The position numbers were made by a program, and so were the translations under genes. Below are positions 8,474-20,132 of a DNA stretch of 57,194 nt, in pieces (within the stretch, counting starts at the first letter, position 1; the number at the start of each line of letters is the position of its first letter). Source of the DNA: Streptosporangiaceae bacterium (GTDB lineage Bacteria; Actinomycetota; Actinomycetes; Streptosporangiales; Streptosporangiaceae); assembly GCA_025964715.1 (NCBI GenBank), contig JAOPYH010000377.1:1-57194 (forward strand), read 5' to 3'. The notes beneath the pieces were generated by a model. That model was not told the origin of the DNA and searched no databases. It saw nothing but the letters and a program-made list of their open reading frames with translations.

Positions 8474-10084
8474 ATGTTCACGCCCCGCCGCATGCCCTTC
8501 GCGCACCAGCTCCTCGTGCTCCAGATCGGCCTCGTCGTGCTGCTCGCCGGGGTCGGCTTCGGGCTGGCCGAGTGGCTGCTGCGCGGCGAGCTGACCCATG
8601 ACTACGGGCAGCGGGCACTCATCCTCGCGCGCAGTGTCGCGGCGGACCCCGAGCTCGGCGACGCGGTGGCGGCCGGGGATCCACGTCGGGTCGTGCAGGA
8701 GCGGGCCGAGCGCGTGCGTCTGCGTAGCAAGGCGCTGTTCGTCGTCGTCGCCGACCGGCGCGGGATCCGCTTCTCCCATCCCAACCCAGACCGGCTCGGC
8801 TCGCCGGTGAGCACGGACCCGTCCGTACCGCTGTCCGGCCGTGAGATCGCCAGGGTCGAACGGGGCACGCTCGGACTGTCCGCCCGCGGCAAGGTCCCCC
8901 TGTACGACCACACCGGCGCGCTCGTGGGCGCGGTCAGCGTGGGCTTCGACGCCCGCGACATCGACCGGCAGATCCACCGCACCCTTGGCACGGCCGTCCT
9001 CTTCGCGACGGGCGCGCTGCTGGCCGGGGTCCTGGCCTCCACGGCCATCGCCCGGCGGCTCAAACGACAGACCCTCGGACTCGAGCCGTACGAGCTGACC
9101 GAGCTCGTCCAGGAGCGCGAGGCGGTCCTGCACGGGGTGGGCGACGGGGTGCTGACCGTCGACGTGCGCGGCCGGGTCGCGGTCTGCAACGCCGAGGCGG
9201 GCCGGCTGCTCGGTGTCACACCCGAGCGTGGTTCGGCGGTGGCCGACCTGCCGCTGACGGGCCGCCTCGAGGAGGTCCTGGCCGGGACCCGGGAGGCCCA
9301 CAACGTGCTGGCCGTGGTCGGCGACCGGGTCCTGGTGGTGAACCGCCGCCAGGTGCGGCACAGCGGGCGGCTGCTCGGCGGTGTCATCACGTTGCGCGAC
9401 CGCACCGACGTCGAGACGCTCGCCCGCGAGCTCGACGCCGTCCGCACCCTGTTCGACGCCCTGCGGGCGCAGCGTCATGAGTACGTCAACCGGCTGCACA
9501 CCCTGTCCGGGCTCCTGCAGCTGGGCCATTACGAGCAGGCGGCGACCTATATCCAGACGCTGACGGACGTGGCCGCCGACGCCCCGCCGGGGACCGTGCC
9601 CGACCCGTACCTGCAGGCCCTGCTGTCGGCCAAGACCGCCGCGGCGGCCGAGAAGGACGTCGTGCTCGCGATCGGCGAGGGCACCTGGGTGCCCGGGCGG
9701 GTCGCCGACCCGCTGGACGTCACCACGGTCCTCGGCAACCTCGTCGACAACGCCGTCGAGGCGGCCAGGCTCGGTTCGCGGCGTCCCGCCACCGTGGAGG
9801 TGGAGCTGCTCGGCGACGGCTCGGACCTGTACGTCAACGTGTCCGACACCGGCGATGGAGTCCCCGGCGAGCTACGGGAGGCGATCTTCCGTGACGGCGT
9901 GTCCACCCGCCGGGCCGCCCCCGACCGGACGCGCGGCCTCGGTCTCGCGCTGGCCCGGCACACCGCCCGTGCCCGTGGCGGAGACGTGACCCTCGCCGAC
10001 CCGGGCCTTGACGGGCACGGCGCGGTCTTCGTCGCCTGGCTTCCCGGCGTTCTCCTCGGGGCTCGAGGGGAGGCAACGCAGTGA
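8474..10084 (+). CDS. CitA/DcuS-like sensor histidine kinase
   Basis: With the start at ATG 8474 the protein has 536 residues. TM1 (LLVLQIGLVVLLAGVGFGLAEW) and TM2 (AVLFATGALLAGVLAST) enclose an extracellular single-Cache sensor domain. A cytoplasmic PAS-like domain follows (VLTVDVRGRVAVCNAEAGRLLGV). Then comes the SpoOB-type dimerisation helix with the phospho-acceptor His 335 in LRAQRHEYVNRLHTLSGLL. The HATPase domain has N-box NLVDNAVEAA, DTGDGVP and RGLGLALARHTA. CitA/DcuS relatives sense small carboxylates outside the cell; the ligand here is unknown. It overlaps its response regulator by four bases (GTGA). Confidence 0.88.
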   Translation: MFTPRRMPFAHQLLVLQIGLVVLLAGVGFGLAEWLLRGELTHDYGQRALILARSVAADPELGDAVAAGDPRRVVQERAERVRLRSKALFVVVADRRGIRFSHPNPDRLGSPVSTDPSVPLSGREIARVERGTLGLSARGKVPLYDHTGALVGAVSVGFDARDIDRQIHRTLGTAVLFATGALLAGVLASTAIARRLKRQTLGLEPYELTELVQEREAVLHGVGDGVLTVDVRGRVAVCNAEAGRLLGVTPERGSAVADLPLTGRLEEVLAGTREAHNVLAVVGDRVLVVNRRQVRHSGRLLGGVITLRDRTDVETLARELDAVRTLFDALRAQRHEYVNRLHTLSGLLQLGHYEQAATYIQTLTDVAADAPPGTVPDPYLQALLSAKTAAAAEKDVVLAIGEGTWVPGRVADPLDVTTVLGNLVDNAVEAARLGSRRPATVEVELLGDGSDLYVNVSDTGDGVPGELREAIFRDGVSTRRAAPDRTRGLGLALARHTARARGGDVTLADPGLDGHGAVFVAWLPGVLLGARGEATQ

Positions 10085-10749
10085 TCGGTGTGCTCGTGGT
10101 CGACGACGACTTCCGGGTGGCCCAGGTGCACGCCGGCTTCGTCGGGCTCGTTCCGGGTTTCCGGGTCCTCGGCCAGGCCCACACGGCTGCCGACGCCCGT
10201 GTGAAGGCCGGGCGGCTCGCCCCCGAGCTGATCGTGCTCGACGTCTACCTGCCCGACGCCTCCGGTCTGGACCTGCTGACCGAACTCGACGCCGATGTGA
10301 TCATGGCGACCGCGGCGGCGGACGCCCGCTCGGTCCGCACGGCCCTGTCCCGGGGTGCGCTGCACTATCTGATCAAGCCCTTCGTGGCGCAGGAACTCGC
10401 CGCGCGGCTGACCGCCTACGCCCGCTACCGCGACCAGCTCGGCAGCCGGCGCGAGCTGAGCCAGGAGACCGTCGACCAGGCCGTACGGGCGTTGCACACC
10501 ACTCCGCAGACCTCGCCGCAGAGCTCGAAGGGACAGTCGCTGGTCACCAGCCGGCTGATCACCGACACACTTCGGCACGCGGCCCGGCCACGTTCGGCCG
10601 CCGAGATAGCCACCGAGGTCGGGATCTCACGCGCGACCGCGCAGCGCTATCTCGCCTCACTCGCGCAGTCCGGCCGGGTCCAGGTCTCGCTGCGGTACGG
10701 CACCACCGGACGGCCGGAACACCAGTACGCGTGGAAGCCCGAACCGTGA
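10081..10749 (+). CDS. CitB/DcuR-like response regulator
   Basis: A 222-residue regulator. The receiver domain has the acidic pocket VVDDDF, phospho-acceptor Asp 54 in IVLDVYLPDASG, and the conserved Lys in IKPF. After a linker, the C-terminal winged HTH reads SAAEIATEVGISRATAQRYLASLAQSGRVQ, typical of the CitB/DcuR class. It is translated together with the sensor kinase gene. The most likely target is the divergent ABC importer operon, by position only. Confidence 0.88.
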   Translation: MIGVLVVDDDFRVAQVHAGFVGLVPGFRVLGQAHTAADARVKAGRLAPELIVLDVYLPDASGLDLLTELDADVIMATAAADARSVRTALSRGALHYLIKPFVAQELAARLTAYARYRDQLGSRRELSQETVDQAVRALHTTPQTSPQSSKGQSLVTSRLITDTLRHAARPRSAAEIATEVGISRATAQRYLASLAQSGRVQVSLRYGTTGRPEHQYAWKPEP

Positions 10750-10750
10750 C

Positions 10751-10776
10751 GGGCCGGGCTCACCCGGCTCCGGCCC
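10751..10776. terminator. Hairpin between convergent genes
   Basis: GGGCCGG (10751-10757) pairs with CCGGCCC (10770-10776); an alternative inner stem CCGGG-CTCA-CCCGG fits the same place. It lies at the meeting point of the response regulator and GNAT genes. Confidence 0.45.
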
Positions 10777-11410
10777 CGAGGACCGGAAGACACGGCTCGA
10801 GGCCGGTGATCTTCACCGCGACGGTACGGTGCCGTCGCCAGCCTTCCTCGTCGAGCTGGAGCCGCTGCTCATAGCCCAGGCCGTCCCGCACGCGGGACCG
10901 GGCCATGCCGTTGTCGCGGTAACCGAGTTTGCGTGACACCGCCAGAGACGCGGCATTGTCGGTCAGCGCCGCGGTGACGGCGGACTCCGCGCCCAGGCCG
11001 GCGAAGGCGAGGTCGAGCACGGCGGCCCGCATCTCGGTCCCGATGCCCTTGCCCTGGTGCCGCAGGCCGAGCCAGGATCCGGTCGCGACCTCGCGCTTGA
11101 CCGAAAAGCTCTGTGCGCTGATGCCCTGGGTCCCGGCGACCTCACCACCGGCCAGGACGACGAGCTGCAGGCTCCAGTCCTCCGGCCGCCAGTCGGCGAG
11201 CTGGCGCCAGTGGAACTGCATGACCCCACGTGCGCGTTCGACCGGCGGCCGATCGGTCCAGGGCACCAGGAAGGGCATGCGGTCCGGACTGTGGACCCCA
11301 GCGATGGACAGCTCGGCGAGCGCGTCCAGTTCCTCGAGGGTCGGCAGCCGGAGCTCCAGGCGTGCGGTGGTGAGCCTCAATCCGTACAGCGGCCAGTGAC
11401 GGGGTTTCAT
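10760..11410 (-). CDS. GNAT-family N-acetyltransferase (RimJ/RimL-like)
   Basis: A 216-residue protein when started at ATG 11410 (KPRHWPLYGLRLTTARLELRLP). The acetyl-CoA loop appears as LGLRHQGKGIGTEMRAAVLDLAF, and the closing strand as SLAVSRKLGYRDNG. LTTARLELR at the N-terminus and the overall length match the RimJ/RimL type of GNAT enzymes, which acetylate protein N-termini or small amines. The substrate is not predictable. A longer reading frame to 11446 exists but lacks support. It converges on the response regulator gene. Confidence 0.82.
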   Translation of the reverse strand: MKPRHWPLYGLRLTTARLELRLPTLEELDALAELSIAGVHSPDRMPFLVPWTDRPPVERARGVMQFHWRQLADWRPEDWSLQLVVLAGGEVAGTQGISAQSFSVKREVATGSWLGLRHQGKGIGTEMRAAVLDLAFAGLGAESAVTAALTDNAASLAVSRKLGYRDNGMARSRVRDGLGYEQRLQLDEEGWRRHRTVAVKITGLEPCLPVLGAGAG

Positions 11411-11476
11411 CGTGCGATTGTGCTGCCCTTCACCGCTGACCCGCACCTGCTTTTCCGCGGCCGTGACGGCGGCCGC

Positions 11477-12928
<1,452 letters not shown>

Positions 12929-13740
12929 CCGGCCCGGCCTCCGCGGGCGGTTCAGGCGCCGGGACCGGACCGGCGGTCAGGTCGCACATCCGGACGGCGG
13001 GCAGGCTCCGCAGCCGCCGGGCGACCTCGGCGGGGTCTCCCGCCAGGGCGTCGGCGTCGAAGGCCCGGCATTCCGCGAGCGTGAGGACCCCGCCCAGCAG
13101 CGTGCCCGGCGCCCGTGCCACGACCATCGGGCCGATCTGCACCAGACCGGCCGGCATCTCCTCCAACCGTCGGAGCACACCGCGGAAGCCGGACGGCTCC
13201 CCGCCGTCCTCCTCGGTGCGTACGGATTCGAGCAGGGCGAGGAAGTCCCGCTCGAGCTCCCGGGGAGCCTTGCCGCTCAGGTAGTACCGTGCCCGCGCGG
13301 AGCCGGACGGCCCGGTGGCCCGGAAGCGGATCCGCAGCCCGGTGTCGCCGGCCCACCTCTCGTAGGCCTTGCTCAGGGCCGCCCGGGCCGAGGGATCCGG
13401 GCCGGACACCGTGCCCCGGACGGTGTCGCACTCGCCCGCGCCGTTCGTGCCGACCTGACCGAGCGCCCGCGCCGCCTCCTCCTCCAGCCGGGCCAGGGAG
13501 TGCCGGAGCAGATCGGCGACCAGCCGGTCGAGGGCGTCGACGGCCGCGGTGACGCGCCCGAACAGGTTCTCGTCGGCACGGCGGGCATCCTCCAGCCGGT
13601 CCAGCCGCTCGCGCAGCCGCGCGGTCTCCGCGGTCGGCCCGGCCGCGGGACCGGTGTCCAGCCGCTCGCCGGGGGCCGGGGCGGCGTCGCCCAGGCGGCC
13701 GGCGATCGCCTCGATCCGCTCGTCCTGGACCAGGGCGATG

Positions 13741-13862
13741 GCCTCGAGCTTCTCCAGCCGGCCGGTGATCCGGCGCGTGCCCCGCGCCATGGACAGCTCC
13801 GCCGCGGCGATGGCCAGGCAGGCCGCGATGAGAATCAGCGTCATGGTCGCTCCTCATGACCG
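13741..13862. repeat. Duplicated 5'-gene module (mate at 16331-16452)
   Basis: The DNA encoding the ribosome site, TM anchor and first coiled-coil residues of the 12882-13844 gene is repeated, imperfectly, at the start of the 15293-16432 gene. The ribosome-site segment (TCATGAGGAGCGACCATGAC on the minus strand) is identical in both copies. The proteins align from residue 1 to about 52. Confidence 0.75.
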
Positions 13863-15296
13863 GGGGGCCGGGGGATCTTGGGCGGTGAGGCGCAGAGCCA
13901 GCGAGGGACACATCGACACCGCCCGGCGCGCGTCGCGTTCGCCCCAGGCGGGGATCGCCGACCGGAGCGCGATCGGATAGCCGTCACGGTCCAGCCGGAT
14001 GAGCTCCGGCGCCAGGTGAGCGCAGAGCCCGTGTCCCTCGCAGCGGGTCCAGTCCACGGCGATGGTCGTGGCGCCCTGGACCGGCAGCGGCAACAGGCCT
14101 CGTACCGGCAGCCCGCATCCGCCGGCCGTCTCGTGCAGCGTGAGGTCATGGTGGAACACCTCCAGGGCCGAGAGCACGAACCGGGCCGTTCCGTCGGGAT
14201 GGGAACAGGCCCCCCGGCCCTGTCCGATGCCGGCCGCGTCCCGTACGCCCTCTGGGCCGGCGGTGCCGTCGGCGAGCGCGGTGAGCGCCGCCGCGACCGC
14301 CGGAAGGCCCAGCCGGCAGGGGCCGCACTGGCCCGCGGACTCGACCGCGAGATAGGCCGCGATCCGGGCGACCTCGCCGAGCGGGCAGGTGGCCGTTGCG
14401 AGCGGTAGGACCACCCCTGCCCCGAGCATCCCGCCCGCGGCCGCCAGCCCCGCCCTGGAGACGGGCGCGTGGGCGGCCGCCGACGGCGACAGCCAGCTCC
14501 CGTGGTAGCCGCCGGTGACCACCCCCTGGCCGGCCGAGGTGCCGCACCGCGCCAGCACCGTGCGGAGCGGCGTGCCCAGCGGGACCTCGATGACCGTGGT
14601 CCCGGCCACGGTCAGCAGCACCGTCCCGGGCTCAGCGCGGGTCCCGACACTCCCATAGAGGTCCACGCCCAGTGAGGTGACCAGCGCCAGCTGGGCGAAC
14701 GTCTCCGCGTTGGAAAGGAGGGTGGGCCTGCCGTCCACCCCGGCGTCACTGGCGTGGAAGCTGCGGCCGGGCGGCAGCGGCGGCTCGCCGTTGATGGCGC
14801 GGATCACCGCGCCGCTCTCTCCGGCGATGAAGCGCTCGGGCAGTTCGACCACGCGGACGGGGAAGTCCCGCTCGGCGGAGGCCGCCCGGATGGAACGACC
14901 CCCGGGGCCGTTTCCGGTCACCACCACGACCACCTCGCGGCTCTCGAGCGCGTGCGCGGCCACCACCGCACCATCGAGCACGAGATGCGGGGCCCGGGCC
15001 AGCAGGACCTGATCCTTCGCGCTTCCCGGTTCGCCCTCGGCCGCGTTCACGACCACGACGCTGTCGGCGCCAGGGCCGTGCCGGCCGACCGCCCGGAGTT
15101 TGCGGGCGAAGGTGAAGGACGCACCGCCCCGGCCGCGCAGGTCCACCCGTTCGGCCATCGTGATGAGCCTGCCGAGCCGGGGCCGGTAGAGCCGTCCGTG
15201 CACGGCGCGGTGCCGGTCCAGGTCGAGCCGCTCGAAGCGATCGAAGCCCAGGGTCAACCGGCGCGTGTCGACGTGGCGGACGATCGGGCCGCTCAC
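13854..15296 (-). CDS. NuoF-like flavin/iron-sulfur protein fused to a ferredoxin
   Basis: A 480-residue soluble protein. Residues ~52-110 (LRGRGGASFTFARKL, NAAEGEPGSAKDQ) correspond to the FMN/NADH site of the complex I 51-kDa subunit; residues ~220-300 fit the SLBB segment. The 4Fe-4S site reads SAGQCGPCRLG with Cys 324 and 327 plus Cys 364 in RGACSHPDG; the expected first cysteine is Ala 321. A C-terminal ferredoxin (Cys 419, 425, 463; C-x5-C-x37-C) fits a 3Fe-4S type. It probably takes electrons from NADH and passes them to the cytochrome b gene product just upstream, whose stop overlaps this GTG start as GTGA. Confidence 0.82.
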   Translation of the reverse strand: MSGPIVRHVDTRRLTLGFDRFERLDLDRHRAVHGRLYRPRLGRLITMAERVDLRGRGGASFTFARKLRAVGRHGPGADSVVVVNAAEGEPGSAKDQVLLARAPHLVLDGAVVAAHALESREVVVVVTGNGPGGRSIRAASAERDFPVRVVELPERFIAGESGAVIRAINGEPPLPPGRSFHASDAGVDGRPTLLSNAETFAQLALVTSLGVDLYGSVGTRAEPGTVLLTVAGTTVIEVPLGTPLRTVLARCGTSAGQGVVTGGYHGSWLSPSAAAHAPVSRAGLAAAGGMLGAGVVLPLATATCPLGEVARIAAYLAVESAGQCGPCRLGLPAVAAALTALADGTAGPEGVRDAAGIGQGRGACSHPDGTARFVLSALEVFHHDLTLHETAGGCGLPVRGLLPLPVQGATTIAVDWTRCEGHGLCAHLAPELIRLDRDGYPIALRSAIPAWGERDARRAVSMCPSLALRLTAQDPPAPRS

Positions 15297-16432
15297 CGCG
15301 GGACCTTCGCCTGCTGGTCAGGGACCGGGCCGGCCGTGTCCGGGCCGGCTCCGGGTCCCGGCGGCGGCCGCTGTGTCTGCGCGGTCCGCGGACGCAGGGT
15401 GACCAGGGCCCTCGCCAGGAGCGACACCCCGACGACTGCCGCGCAGCCGGCATAACTCCAGGTGACCCATGTCGCCGGCCGGCGACCCGCCAGGAGGCCG
15501 TGGAGCATGGCGCACACCCAGCCGAGGTAGGCCAGGCTGTGGGCGGCGCGCCACAGCCCCGGCCGGCGGCTGATGGCGAAACGGCCTCGGACCAGGCCGG
15601 TGAGTATCACGATGGCCGTCAGCTGGGCGGCCACCGTGCCGAGGCTCATCGACGCGGTCCGGCCGAGGGGCAGGACCACCTGGATGGCGTCCGCGTTGTG
15701 GGTGAGGATCTGGATCAGCACATGGACCAGGAGGAACATGGTGCCGACGAGGGTCACGGCACGGTGCAGGCCCTGCGCCAGGATCCGGTGCCGCACGGTG
15801 AGGATCGCACGGTCGGTCGCGACCAGACCGGCCACGACCGACAGGCTCAGTGCGACCAGGGCCAGCACGCCGCCGTAGTAGTCGAGGAACCGCCGGAGCT
15901 CGGCTACCACGACCCCGCCCGCGGCGACGGCCCCGAGGAGGACGCCGAGGGCGGTGGCCACCCCGGTCCGGCCGGCGGCCGCGCGAAGCCGCCGCCTTTC
16001 CCGTGGAACGGGCTCCGGGTCGGCGGAGTCCGCGGGGACGCCGCCCGGCTCCTGGGTGAGGGACCGATCCGACCGGCCGGGCGGACGGGGGAACAGGCGG
16101 GCGGCCATGCAGTCCAGAGATCTGCGCGCGCGGCCGGGACGTGTCCGGAGCGGGCCCGCGCCCTCTCCCGCGTCCTGCGGGGCGCCCGGCACCTCACGCA
16201 GCCGCACGCCCGCTCCGGTGAGCCCCGCGTCGGACTGGCGGGCGCTCAGCCGCCGGGCCGGATCCGGCTCGGTGTCATCGAGCCGGGCGCTCAGCGCCTC
16301 GATCCGCTCATCCTGGACGACCGTGACGGCCTCCAGCCTCTCCAGCCGATCGGAGACCCGACGTGCTCCGCGGGCAAGGTAGAGTTCCGACCCGGCGATC
16401 GCCAGGCAGGCGACGATTATCATCACGGTCAT
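15293..16432 (-). CDS. Ferric-reductase-like transmembrane cytochrome b with N-terminal anchor/coiled coil
   Basis: A 379-residue protein. Residues 1-52 are the duplicated TM anchor plus coiled coil. A basic, Pro-rich linker follows to ~150, then six hydrophobic helices. Two helices carry paired histidines: LHRAVTLVGTMFLLVH (H-x13-H) and AHSLAYLGWVCAMLH (H-x12-H), the haem-ligand pattern of ferric-reductase-like cytochromes. No C-terminal FAD/NAD domain is present, so the NuoF-ferredoxin partner encoded next is the obvious electron donor. Acceptor (iron, quinone or oxygen) is unknown. ATG 16432 follows GAGGAGCG and opens the operon. Confidence 0.75.
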   Translation of the reverse strand: MTVMIIVACLAIAGSELYLARGARRVSDRLERLEAVTVVQDERIEALSARLDDTEPDPARRLSARQSDAGLTGAGVRLREVPGAPQDAGEGAGPLRTRPGRARRSLDCMAARLFPRPPGRSDRSLTQEPGGVPADSADPEPVPRERRRLRAAAGRTGVATALGVLLGAVAAGGVVVAELRRFLDYYGGVLALVALSLSVVAGLVATDRAILTVRHRILAQGLHRAVTLVGTMFLLVHVLIQILTHNADAIQVVLPLGRTASMSLGTVAAQLTAIVILTGLVRGRFAISRRPGLWRAAHSLAYLGWVCAMLHGLLAGRRPATWVTWSYAGCAAVVGVSLLARALVTLRPRTAQTQRPPPGPGAGPDTAGPVPDQQAKVPR

Positions 16433-16764
16433 GGTCGCTCCTCATGACCTGCCCCGTATCCCCCGTGTGACGGCACGACCTCTCTGGGTGAGGACGATAA
16501 GCCAACCGGCGGGTGCCTGTCAGGGTGTCCCGCCCCCGTCGGCGCTGTTCGCCTGGTTTATCCCGATTGGCGGTGCGGCCGGGGGGCGTGCGGACCCCTC
16601 GTCGCAAAGGGCCGGCGTCGATCCAATGACGGATGGGTGAAATCCTGTTTCCATGTGGGGTGTGAGCACTGTCATGTGAACTATGCCGGTTTTTGGGCAT
16701 GACAGCAGGACCGCTTAATTCCAGGACTTGTTACGAAACTGTGGATACGAGAGGTGGCACCTCA
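16433..16764. other. Divergent intergenic region, redox operon / otsA
   Basis: About 330 bp without a supported gene. It must hold promoters for both directions. On the minus strand CTGACA followed after 17 nt by TTATCG (around 16495-16525) is a weak candidate for the redox operon. The otsA side is AT-richer (16640-16760) but I see no clear consensus pair there. Confidence 0.4.
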
Positions 16765-18156
<1,392 letters not shown>

Positions 18157-18177
18157 CCCCTGCTGGGGATGGGCTCC

Positions 18178-18720
18178 TCAGGCCGGGGTGTCGAACGCCG
18201 CCCAGACGGCCTTGCCGCCGCCGGCCAGCCGGGCCCATCCCCACGTGGTGCTGATGGCGTCGATGACGTGCAGGCCGCGGCCGTTCTCCAGGAAGTCGTT
18301 CAGAGCCGGCGCGGGCGAGGCGACGAGCTCATCGCCGGCGTCGGTCACCACGGTCACCAGCCTGTGGTCGTGCTTGAGGAGCATCAGCTGGATGGGACGC
18401 GCGTGCGCCGCGTGGAGCACGCCGCGCATACCATGGCGCACCGCGTTGGTCACGAGCTCGGAGACGACGACGGTGGCGTCCTCGGCGAGCCGGCACAGCT
18501 GCCAGTCCGCCAGGGTTCCGCGGGTGAAATCGCGTCCGGTCCGCGGCGACTCCAGGTCCGACCGGAGCAGGCAGCGGGCGGCGTCCCGGATCCCCGCGCG
18601 CGGAGCGGGCCATCGGCCCGTGGCCGGCCAGGTCTGGCCCAGCATGGAGATCCAGTCATCGTGGCGGGGGGCTTGGTGACGAGCGGAGTCGTCGACGCGG
18701 CTGGCGCGGAGAACCATCAT
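18178..18720 (-). CDS. RsbW-like ATP-binding protein (HATPase_c), module 1
   Basis: A 180-residue protein with a GHKL ATPase domain of the anti-sigma/serine-kinase type: N-box VVSELVTNAVRHG, and ENGRGLHVID for the G-box. The N-terminal ~55 residues are basic and unstructured. Such genes commonly stand beside DUF397 and XRE-DUF5753 genes in streptomycetes and relatives, as here on the opposite strand. It may act as a kinase or anti-sigma partner; no target is visible. ATG 18720 or 18717 may start it; the ribosome site is weak. Confidence 0.8.
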   Translation of the reverse strand: MMVLRASRVDDSARHQAPRHDDWISMLGQTWPATGRWPAPRAGIRDAARCLLRSDLESPRTGRDFTRGTLADWQLCRLAEDATVVVSELVTNAVRHGMRGVLHAAHARPIQLMLLKHDHRLVTVVTDAGDELVASPAPALNDFLENGRGLHVIDAISTTWGWARLAGGGKAVWAAFDTPA

Positions 18721-18783
18721 GGCGAACCCTGCAGGTCGAATGGGGGCGGTGATCGGGTAGCCGCTATCTTGCTCCTTAACGCG

Positions 18784-18825
18784 TGCAGGTGCAAGAGCTT
18801 CTGCAAGGACGGATGCACGTGCACG
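18784..18825. promoter_or_regulatory. Hexamer-phased TGCANG array, candidate operator
   Basis: TGCANG begins at 18784, 18790, 18802, 18814 and 18820, so the copies are spaced exactly 6, 12, 12 and 6 bp. One further TGCAGG is at 18730. The array lies between the divergent HATPase and DUF397 genes and just upstream of a possible -10 (TACAGT, 18838-18843). It is a good candidate site for the XRE-DUF5753 protein encoded downstream. Confidence 0.5.
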
Positions 18826-18882
18826 CGCCGGGCGCCGTACAGTGAGGGGTGGGGTGGGGTGTCTTCCACAGGGGGACTACTG

Positions 18883-19140
18883 ATGGACCAGATCGACCGT
18901 GTGAACCAGTTCGACAACGGCATGCCGGCTTCGTTCCTGCGCGACCACGCCTGGAAGAAGAGCGCGCGGAGCAACCCGAGCGGCAACTGCGTGGAGATGG
19001 CGGAACTCTCCACCGGCGAGATCGCCATGCGCAACTCCCGCCATCCCAATGGTCCGGCGCTCGTATATACGCGCGCCGAGATCGAGGCGTTCATCAACGG
19101 AGCCAAGGATGGGGACTTCGACGAGCTGCTCAGTGCCTGA
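18883..19140 (+). CDS. DUF397 domain protein, module 1
   Basis: An 85-residue protein with the DUF397 core WKKSARSNPSGNCVEMAEL...IAMRNSRHPNGPALVYTRAEIEAFINGAKDGDFDEL. Its ATG at 18883 follows AGGGGGA. DUF397 proteins pair with XRE-DUF5753 regulators in actinomycetes (WhiJ/BldB-like and Scr1/Scr2 systems), where they behave as partner or toxin-like components. The matching regulator starts 69 nt downstream on the same strand. Confidence 0.85.
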   Translation: MDQIDRVNQFDNGMPASFLRDHAWKKSARSNPSGNCVEMAELSTGEIAMRNSRHPNGPALVYTRAEIEAFINGAKDGDFDELLSA

Positions 19141-19209
19141 TCCGGCGGACGGCTAGGAATCGGATCGTCACGGTGGGATACTGGCCGATCCGGTGTACCA
19201 GGAGCGCCC

Positions 19210-20112
19210 ATGACCACCCGACCAGGCGGTGAGCCCACCGTCCGCGACATTTTCACGCCGCCGCGGGGCGGTCCGACCGTGCTGCGCATCCTGCTGGGTG
19301 CGCAGCTACGGCAGTTGCGAGAGGTCAGCGGCATCAGCAGGGAGGACGCCGGATACGCCATCCGGGCGTCCGACTCCAAGATCAGCCGGCTGGAGCTCGG
19401 CCGGGTGGGGTTCAAGGAGCGCGACGTCGCCGACCTGCTGACCCTCTATGGAGTCACCGACCAGCGAACCCGGGACCATCTGCTCTCCCTGGCCGTGCAG
19501 GCCAACGCCCCGGGCTGGTGGCACAGCTACGCCGACGTGATGCCCACCTGGTTCGAGGTCTACGTCGGCCTGGAGGAGGCCGCGGCGCGCATCCGCGCCT
19601 ATGAGGTGCAGTTCGTCCCGGGCCTGTTCCAGACGGAGGACTACGCGCGCGCGGTGACCGGGCTCGGTCATCCCGACGCCTCCCATGAGGAGATCGAGCA
19701 GCGGGTCTCGCTCCGGATGACACGACAGCGGCTCATCACGGCGCCCGCCCCGCCGCAGGTGTGGGCGGTCGTGGACGAGGCCGCGCTACGGCGGCCGCTC
19801 GGCGGAGCGGAGATCATGCGGGAACAGCTCCGCCACCTCGTGGAGGTCACCGCGCTGCCGAACGTCACCCTGCAGGTGGTGCCCTTCGCGCATGGGGGTC
19901 ACGCCGCCGCGGGCGGGCCGTTCAGCATCCTGCGGTTCGCCGAGTCGGACCTGTCCGACGTGGTCTATCTCGAGCAGCTCACCAGCGCGCTCTACCTTGA
20001 CAAGCGCGAGGACGTGGATCGCTATCTGGCGGTGATGGAGCGGCTGTGCCTGGAGGCCGAGCCCGTCGGCGCCACGGCCGACATCCTCAAGCGGATCCTC
20101 GACGAGCTGTAG
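19210..20112 (+). CDS. XRE-type HTH regulator with DUF5753 (Scr1-like), module 1
   Basis: A 300-residue regulator. Residues ~30-90 are an XRE HTH (LGAQLRQLREVSGISREDAGYAIRASDSKISRLELGRVGFKERDVADLLTLYGV). Residues ~110-290 are DUF5753, with the hallmark EVQFVPGLFQTEDYARAVT and LPNVTLQVVPFAHGGHAAAGGPFSILRF. Such proteins control development-linked promoters and pair with DUF397 proteins. The target may be the TGCANG array upstream of the DUF397 gene. Confidence 0.9.
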   Translation: MTTRPGGEPTVRDIFTPPRGGPTVLRILLGAQLRQLREVSGISREDAGYAIRASDSKISRLELGRVGFKERDVADLLTLYGVTDQRTRDHLLSLAVQANAPGWWHSYADVMPTWFEVYVGLEEAAARIRAYEVQFVPGLFQTEDYARAVTGLGHPDASHEEIEQRVSLRMTRQRLITAPAPPQVWAVVDEAALRRPLGGAEIMREQLRHLVEVTALPNVTLQVVPFAHGGHAAAGGPFSILRFAESDLSDVVYLEQLTSALYLDKREDVDRYLAVMERLCLEAEPVGATADILKRILDEL

Positions 20113-20132
20113 GACCCCCGGACCCGCGGCGC

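Noticed and set aside
8602..9529. Minus-strand frames opposite the sensor kinase
   Set aside because: They are complements of the kinase gene, with Ser/Arg/Thr-rich, motif-free translations.
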